A program made the position numbers and the translations under genes. A DNA stretch of 64,000 nucleotides from Thamnaconus septentrionalis (Eukaryota > Chordata > Actinopteri > Tetraodontiformes > Monacanthidae), in the NCBI GenBank assembly GCA_009823395.1, contig CM020509.1:16477001-16541000 (forward strand). The letters run 5' to 3'. The notes beneath the pieces are model-generated. The model was not told the origin of the DNA, did not search any database, and saw only the letters and a list, made by a program, of their open reading frames with translations. This document shows, piece by piece, positions 36,661-45,900 of this stretch (position 1 is its first letter; every line of letters starts with the position of its first letter).

Positions 36661-39600
36661 TTACATGTGTTATTGAGAGAAAGGTTTGTAAGTGGAAACA
36701 AGTAATGGATAATTAGTCTCTAGACTTCTACTGTTTCTATGTGTGAGTAAAAAGTTCAAACACAACCGGTTGGTTACTGGTTAGTTTCCCACGCAACTAC
36801 CCGCAAAGACGACAATGACTTGGTTGACTGAGAACCTTCATAGACAGTCAGACTCCGTGTGCTCCTCCCGACTTTCACTTACTTTGGCTTCACTTTCAGC
36901 AGCAATGTGCAGACACGACACACGGTCGAGAAAGGCACAGAGACTTAAAGATTCACTGTGAAGATGAAGCTCTGCAGTCGATTATTTTTTTGGACGCAAA
37001 ATGTTTTTCTTTTCTTTCTAGTTGGAAAATGAGAGTAGACCAGCCCCGGTAAAAGATATATCAAATCATGGTTTTACTCTTGTCTCCCCAATGCTGCTGT
37101 CCATAAAGAGCATCAGTTATTTATTTTTACCAGTTCAATCACTGGAGGTTGCTGAGTGACAACGATAACGAAATGATGAGTTGCAGCAATGTACCTGTGT
37201 GCTGCTGTCACTGTCGTCTCCGGTGCTGCCGGCCATGCCAGCGCATGGTAATCTGGTCCTACCAAGCAGAAGTTAGAACAATTGGGGACTACAAGAAGTA
37301 TTTTTGGGTTACAAGCTGCTTAGAGATGCTTTTTTGTTTCTGTCTCCCTGCTGCGCTGGACTGTTCACAGCAGGGAAGATCAGTGGAGTTCTGCGGGGGA
37401 GAGATGGGAGTTTATCCCATTCATTCACCTGGAACGTCCGCTAACCTGGTCGGCAGCAGCGTTCAAGGCTGAGATCACTGCGTGTGCCGCCCTCTCACCA
37501 GTCAGTTGCCGCCAATCAGGAAGTGGAATGAGCAGTTTAAGTGGAGCTTGGAGGGCGTAGCGTCATTGGCCGCTAACACGGCGACTCGGTAGACCTTCGT
37601 AATCAGCTGTGCTGCAATTATCTTTGAAAAACTTGGATCCTGTGATTGTCAGATTATATATGTGTGCATGACATGATGGGGCACTGATGTTACAAGCTTC
37701 CATATTGCATGTTTTAACTTGGATGGCATACTTTCATTCGCGTGCTCTGTAGTTTGGAGGCTGCAACAGTGCTGCTTTTAGGTTGTGCAATTTCATGTGG
37801 ATCAGAACTTTATTTTGAGCTGAAAGCAGCAGTGTTTGTTCCCGGAGTAAATTTGGTTAAAGGGTGAAAAGTATCTGAAATTATTTCAGGATGTTGAATT
37901 GCAGTGAGTAGGTGATTGTAGAGTCGGTGTATTTAACTTTAACTGCAGCCAATTATGGGCCAGTAAATATTAAATGCATGATATTTAAGCAGCACTGCCA
38001 AGTTGTAGTTACTGTACAATTCTCTCTGCAAGAAGCTTAGCTGAGCAAACAGTAAATACATTTTCATTTCTTAACATAGCGTTACTCTTTCATGTCTCTT
38101 GTAAATGTTGTTTTGTTGAAATGCAGTAGGACTTGGATGGAAAGTTGAATAGTCATAGTGTTCTTTGACACCGAGTCCTCCATAGTCTGGCCTTCATTCA
38201 CTGGCTATGTCATTTTAAGATCTTCAGCTTTGAATCCAAATTGGTCTTAGTAGCTGTGACGGTTGCTGATGTCAGTGATGTCCATTATGGAGAAGAACTG
38301 GACTGGAATTGAAACTTTGACAGACAGGTAAAATTCTGAACATCACCAAGACAAGTTGGTGTCCCTCCATTTGTCCTTGACTGTTTTTACCCCCCTCAAT
38401 CCTCTCTTAGCCTCAGTATCCCTGTTTGAAAAGATAAATATAACTCTCAGTTTTCTTGAACGGATCTTTGGTATTTGAGAGGTTGGTGCGCTGTGTCTCA
38501 AATGTTTGATTTCACACCAGAGATAAACGAGCAGCAACAGAAACGGACTTTATCCACAATTTGTCTAGCTTGCATTTTAAGGTGCCACTTTATGTGTCGG
38601 TTAAGGATCAGGAAATAGCAGCAACGTGTAACATTTGTGTGCGTTCACGACCCATCAGTGTTTCCATTTTAAGTTGTCAGTTTATGTGTCGGTTCAGGAC
38701 TGGGAAATGGCACCATTGTGTAACATTTGTTTGCGTTCACGGCCCTTCAATGTTTGCTTTTGCCGCAGTATAGTGGGAGATGACCGTGTGGGTGCAGATC
38801 CGCAGTAGCAGCAGTAAGTCGGGAGCCGTTTCCTCTGTCAGGATAGTTTATGCTCTCTCTTATCTCGGGGGATTATTCGGAGTCAGAGGCTAAATGGTTT
38901 ACTACTCGTACGCCGCTGCTAGTCTAATCTCCTCTACTTGATCTCCAGCTGCTTACCTCGACTGGTCCCGCGCGTCATTTCCCAACTTTAGCAAACACAC
39001 CTTTCACTGCAGCACTGGTGCTACTGACTGCACTCACTGGCAGGTCGCTGCCCTGCTCAGTCTCAGTCTGTCACTGCTGCTGCTGCTGCGGCTGTTGGGC
39101 ACATTGTCGCATTGCCCGTCTCGTTATGTGTGCTGACAAATTGCCACCGCTCTACCTGCTTAGTGTGATTTAATCAGCCGCCTAACAATATAATCCATCC
39201 CAGTATAAATGGAGCTATTATATTACAGGCCCCTCCATTATGATGTGTCTCGGCTAAGTTCATTAGCATCCCAGATCTCTGGGGAATGGCATTTTGTCAC
39301 AGCTAGGCTATTGATTCGACAATGACATTCCTTAAGTGAGGCCACACTTAGAAAAGAGTCATACATACAGATGTACATGTGTGTTTTTGGGGGGTTAATC
39401 TCTGTATTTTGATGGATCTTCCCTGTAAAGTCTCCTTTTTCTGGGGACCATGCGCTAATCCAGGAGCCTTCCGTTTATCTGGGGTGATTCAGGGTCCTGA
39501 AAACTGCAGGAATTTTCTAAACTCTATGGCGTTAGATCCTCCAGGCCCTCAACTTGGCCGGTGCAAATAGTTTTTACCTGCAGATGGATGTTGTTTTCGC

Positions 39601-42600
39601 CTAGAAGTACAGAAATCCCATCTACCTCAACAAACCAGGCTGTTGCGCGATTACTTCCACACAAAACATCTCTGAGTGCATTAGGACGCATTTTATTTTT
39701 CTAGTCTTAACTACATTCGTCAATGTGGGAGACAAAAGGGGAAAAAAGCCTCTTGATGACAATATGCCTGTTAGTTCTGTTTCCGCTTGTGATGAGAGTG
39801 CTGCTCTCTGGCCAGATCAAGTCGATGGTGGTTATTTGAGATGCCTCCACTTGTCTTGTGTTTGTGTTTCCTCCAACGTGTTGGAGCTGTGCGAGGCTGT
39901 GCCAGGAAAAGGTGATGTCATGGGTTTACGACAGATCAATCAGAGTGTAACATCATACCAGTCAGAAATTGTGTGTGTGTGTGTGTGTTTCCAAGGCGGC
40001 ACCACTCTGAATCAAACATGAAGGTGCCCCACCCACACAGCCGCCCAGCGATAATATTTCCATCCAGACTTCATCATTTCCCAGGTCTTCACTTTTTCAC
40101 GGCCTCGCTCCTCACCGCGTCCTCCTCTCTGTGCTTTTGTTTACAGTTGCTGGGAGCGGCATTCCTGAGCATCGGGCTGTGGGCATGGGCGGAGAAGGTT
40201 AGTATAAAACACATGTACGTCGCAGACACATTCTCGCACTGGGACGGCATAGCCGGAGTTCTTCTGGAACTTTTGGATGAGAAAGAACGCTTTTTTTATT
40301 TTATTTTTTTCAAATTTTCACCTTGTGGAAGAGAATTCAGAAGAAACAATGCTATAAAAAGAAGTGAGGCGGGGAGCAGAAGGGACTATTTCTGCTCTAC
40401 GTCGTGGCTCAGCAGAAGCACACCACCACATAATGCTGTAACTCTGTGTGTGGGTGTTCAATTCTTCTTTTCTTCCTTTTTTGTCCGTGTGTGCTTGAGT
40501 TTTACAAATGCTTGAAAAACAGGCAGCTACATAAGAGTCGTGAACCAATCACAAACCTGCCTCCAACATGGAAGCATCGGTTAGCATTGAAAACTAGTTA
40601 TTTGCCCCTTTTCCAACTAAAAATACCAACAAGGCAGTGTTTTTTCAATGATTTGCTGCAGAGCCATATTTCACAACTAATTCTCCCTCTTGCATGAACG
40701 GTCAGTTTGTCTAGTCGCACCAGGCAGTTTAGCAAAGGATGATGCGCCAGCGTGAGAGCTAATGCTAATTGGCCACGGGTGGACATTAACTTGTGCAAAC
40801 AGGGGGCTGCTGCACCGAGGAGCCCCAGTGAGAGCAGCATGAATAATTTGAAAGGATTAGGCCAAATGATGAATAGCAGCTACTGGAAAAGGCAGAGTGA
40901 ACGGAGACTCGGAGTCTTATTGGCCGTTACGTCTGGTTTCCAGCCCGCCGGCCGCAGCCAGAGTGCCTCATTGTCTTCCCTTTCCCCGAAAAACTCACTC
41001 GAACGTTAGCGCTCTGTTTGTGGCCCGACTGTAAATGGGAACGGGCGGGAACGCTGCCGCCGTGTGGGTGCCACCGAGTGTCGCGGCAGCTTACCGAGCG
41101 CGCTGTGAGTTTGGCTTTAGGAGACTTTAACTGCAGGAGTTTGACATGTGCACCGCGTCCTAGCAGACGTGTCAGCAGCGAGCTGGCTGACACGTCTGCT
41201 AGGAGTTCCCCCATGTTTGTAGTGAGCGTCAGCGGGATGCCTTCAAGGAAGGTCAGATGAAGGAATAAGCCAGAATAAATACATATTTCTTCTTCTTCTG
41301 CTTTTTCTTCTTTTTTTGGATAGCACTAATCCACCTGAGACTGGCAGGAAGACCTGTTGGCTGCACTGTGGCCTCAGGGTGGAGGGTGGAGGGTGGAGGG
41401 GTGAGGGCAGGTCACACAGACAGGAAGGGACACGTGTTCGCGGGTGAATGTTTACCTAACTTTTGCCGAAGGTCTTTTCCTGAACACGCCTGTGCTCAAA
41501 ATGACAATGTGCAGGCGATGGACCAACCCAAAAGGTTGTCAAAATGTCAAAGACTTCTCAGAGTTCACAAATGAGCTTTCGTTTTGCAGCATATTCGTCA
41601 TCACCAGCGTTCCCTGAATCAGATGATCAGTTAAAGCCGAAAGCAGGACCTTTAACATCTTATGTAAACAACTTAGTCGTCTGCTATTGCTGAAGGCCAT
41701 GAGACAAATGTATAGTAGTCTTCCAATTACATTTCTCATACACACAGAAGTGAATGCTGATTAACAGAACCCATTGTTTTCTTCTGAGCAACGATCTCCT
41801 CAAAGCGTGAATATAGTCACTGTAATGGATGTTGCACTGTGCTCACCTTGACGTTGAAAACTGAAGCTCATAAACAGGGTGAAATAAAATCTTATGAAAT
41901 CAAATTAGACCAGCGGCGCCTCTGGTTGATATTTTTCAAGGTCTTTAAAAAAGTTTTTTCTCCTTCGTTTCTTGATTTTGAAGATTGATTTTCAATTCTC
42001 TCCTTCAACCACAGTCGGCTTTGTATCGTTATCATTTCAACTGGCGTGTTTTAATAAAATTCCCAATTTGCAAATGTTGCAGCAGCCACAGAACAGAGTG
42101 CATTTTGGCCGTGCAGTGCAATCAAAGCAAACTGATTAACAATTTAATAATAATCATATTTTGCAGTGCAGCAGGGTGTCTTTGTTGTCGCACAAAACAG
42201 GGAGTGACGTTGAAGGTACCGCAGTTGGAGCTGGAACTCACCCACTGTTTTTGTCCCCCCCAATCCTTTCTCTCAGGGCGTCCTGGCAAACCTGTCATCC
42301 ATCACGGACCTGGGGGGCTTCGACCCCGTGTGGCTCTTCATCGTCGTCGGAGGGGTCATGTTCATCCTGGGCTTTGCCGGCTGCATCGGCGCCCTCCGAG
42401 AGAACACCTTCCTGCTCAAATTTGTAAGCCATCTCCCAGCTCTCCAGGCAAACCAACACCTCCCGACACCCCGACACCAATCTAAGCGCCTCGGTTCACA
42501 CCGGGTCTAAAAATACAGCGGGCGATGTCGAGTCGTGAAGGAGTGAAAACATGGCAGGCAGTTGCGCCGCACGACACGTTGTCTTATTTCCCAACCAAGT

Positions 42601-42824
42601 CCTGTTTCATTCAGATCAGTCAAATGTTATTTGTCGAGTGCTAAATCACACCCGAAGGCGTCTCCAAGTGTCTCCAAGTGTTTCAAGCAATCAAAGAGAA
42701 ACCAACTGATCGCTCCAGAGAAAGCAAGGAGCCTCAGCGGCCAGAAGAAACTCCCCAATAGGAAGAAACCTGGAGCAGACCCTGGGTCTTTATATAGAAA
42801 TGGATACGTTATCTATCTACAGTA

Positions 42825-42910
<86 letters not shown>

Positions 42911-45900
42911 AATAAATGAAATGAAATAGACAGGTACTGTTCTGCTCCTCACACCCTGTGACGCTCACTCAAAGCTGGGACGTACGTTTCTTTGTCGAGC
43001 GCCACCAGTTATTACTTTAATCTGCGTTCGCAACAAACCCTTGACAACTCCATTTCTCGGGGGCTTTGTTTTTTTTTTTTTTTTGCGGCGGTCATTATTG
43101 AAAACAACATGAGACTGTCAGAATCGCGTCTCGCCCTGCTGCCAGCGGCGACGCTGAGCAGCCATTTAGCCCAGCTGACGTCCATTAGCTGCAGCGAGCC
43201 AGGCGTCGGTAGTCGGAGGGGCTAATGTGGCTCTGGTACTTTTCTCCTTGGCGCTGTCTCCTCCGCTCTTCCTACATTTACTGTAAAAGGCCGATAGAAC
43301 GGCACCCCTGGGACTGCGGGTTCTCACTGCCGCTGCTCGCGCTCAGCAAATCGGCCTCGCCGACCTGCGGAGGGGGGGGGGGGCGGGGGGTTTGGGCGTT
43401 GCATCAGCTCTGCTCACGCCGTCTCTTTGACGGGAGATGCGAGGAAAAATGTTCCCTTAGATGTTAAATTGTGACTTTTTTTTGCTGCCACCGCTGAAGT
43501 GACAGTCGCTGCTCATTGTTTTTTTTTTTCCCCTCCAGTTTTCCGTGTTCCTGGGTTTGATCTTCTTCCTGGAGCTGACGGCGGGGATCCTCGCCTTCGT
43601 CTTTAAAGACTGGATCAAAGATCAGCTCAACTTTTTCATCAACAACAACGTCAAGGCGTACCGAGACGACATTGACTTGCAGAATCTCATCGACTTCGCC
43701 CAGGACTACGTGAGTCCCCGCCCATCTGACAACACCCCCGCAACCCAGCAGCCACGACCAAACCCATTCAAACTCCAATCAAACGGCTCCATTCTCACAC
43801 TTCCTGTTGCTCACTCCGCTGTGTTGTTTTTGAAAACGCTGCCCTCTCTGTGCAGCCAATGTGATCGCTAGCTGTCTGCTTGAGTGAATGAATCGGTTCA
43901 GATAATTGGCTCCTGAGTGTAAACACTTGGCTCCGCCACTACCTACTATAAAGGCGATTAGCTCGCCTCGTGCCTGGGACGTCTCTCTTGGCCGCGGACG
44001 CTGGCTAGCCGTCCCAGGCAGCGAGAGCCCAGCCAGCCTCCAGTCGGCTGTTCCAGGACCAGATCAGGGGGAGTAAATCTGTCTGCTAACTGGACGTGGC
44101 TCTTTAAATCCCTCCCTCTTGTCGTCGCCCTGCCAGTGGTCCTGCTGCGGAGCCCACGGGCCCGACGACTGGAACCTGAACATCTACTTCAACTGCACTG
44201 ACCTCAACCCCAGCAGGGAGCGCTGTGGAGTCCCCTTCTCCTGCTGCGTCAAAGACCCGGCGGTGAGTCAGCCTGACAGGGTTCGGATGATAAAATCAAC
44301 TGAAATAAAATCAAATAAACTGACTGTTTTTAACAAATCATCATGAAAATATTTACAAATGAGTAATAATGTAACATAAAAGCTCATTTCAATGCAACTT
44401 TTTCGGATTTTTCTAAATGGTCATATTCAAAAACCTTAATAAACACTTTACATTGTCAACAACCGGAACTAGTTTGTTTCTCATCGCGCCGTTGCCGACT
44501 CAAGTGTCCCGCAACTGTTTGTTCAGGAACTTGCTGTTCTGCTTCCTCCCTCACGGCGGTCGAATCGCATCTCAAAGTCGGTGACCTGTGACTGAAGCGG
44601 ATGAGCTGACATTTACTGCGTTCTGTCTTACAGGAAGATGTCATCAACACGCAGTGCGGCTACGACGTGCGGCTCCAGCCGGTTTGTACTCAGGACCCAC
44701 ACACACACTCGCACACTCACACTGCTTGTCAAACATTCAAGGATTCCCTTCTTTTTTTTCTTTTTTCTTTTTCTTTCAAAGATTTTTTTTAGATTTACTA
44801 AAAAATAATGGCACCCCTAGATTTGATTATTCCTGGAAATTAGGAATGTGAATCTTTGGGTGTCTCATGATTCCGATTCTTGAAGTTAACGATCAATCCG
44901 ATTCAAAATCAATTCTCGTTTTAAACCATTTTCAATTCAAACAATTCTCGATTCGTTGATACAGTGCATAGTATGTTAATAATTAGGCAAATTATGACTT
45001 CAAAAGAGAGTACAGTTTGCATAACATGTGATTTTTAAATTTGAAAGCTAAACTTGATGTCTGCTGATTCCAATGATGTAAACAACACAACACAAAACTA
45101 AACTTAAGACAAAAGGTAACATTTATTCATGCTCAGGCTCAGAAATGATTTTGCATTAGCTGCCCATTTCTCCCAGAAGACTATGATGATTCTAAAGATG
45201 CAGCAACTCAACTAGCGCTCTGCAACGCTGTGTATGGAAGCCTGTGAGGGTGTAGAGAGACGGAGGAAAAAATGAATGAAAACTGATTTTCAAAGTTTAT
45301 GAATCGATCCAGAATCGCAGAGGATCGCAAAATTTTTCCATTCCGCCCCTCCTGGAAATCCTGTTTAAACAACCGAACAGAGAAATGTTGTTTGGTCACT
45401 GCTGGCGTTAGTGCCTTATTGAGCGCCGCTGCCAACCTTCTGGTTAAGACACAACGCTACTAACTGGGGGAATTTTCTCTGTCGGGAGCCTCGCGGATTG
45501 AAAATCCATTGACTTCAAATGATCGGAGTCATTTTAAAGGTGAAGCGGCAATAAGGGTCAACGGCTCGTTTGCTCCCAGTGAAGTGCGTTAATGCCGGAG
45601 TGGATCTAACCAGAGGAGCCGCTGGAATGCGTTTTCAGCTGCCTGCACGGAGAAGCGGCTGCAAAGTAAAAGTCCCTTGCGGATAAAACGCAGGAGAATG
45701 TATGGAGTTTTGATGTCACAGGGCCGTAATGACAGATTGTTCTTCTAACGGGGATAATTAGGCTCCAGTTATAGCCCCGAAGAGCCGCCTTGCCACTCTG
45801 TAATTGGCGACTCAGTGGGTTCTCCCTACCCATCCTCCTCCTCCTCCTCCTCCCTCTGTGTGTGTGTGTGCGTGTGTGTGTGGGTGTGGTGGTTACAACT

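Larger units (their letters stand above)
30770..40146 (+). other. tspan17 intron 1 (9.4 kb)
   Basis: Large first intron with no coding signal of its own. It contains a fish interspersed repeat (32755-33035), a deleted Tc1-like transposon (35645-36630) with microsatellites, a repeat-tail fragment (36814-36847) and a diverged 92-bp tandem duplication (38573-38756). The remainder is unique-looking sequence in which I see nothing further. Confidence 0.75.
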
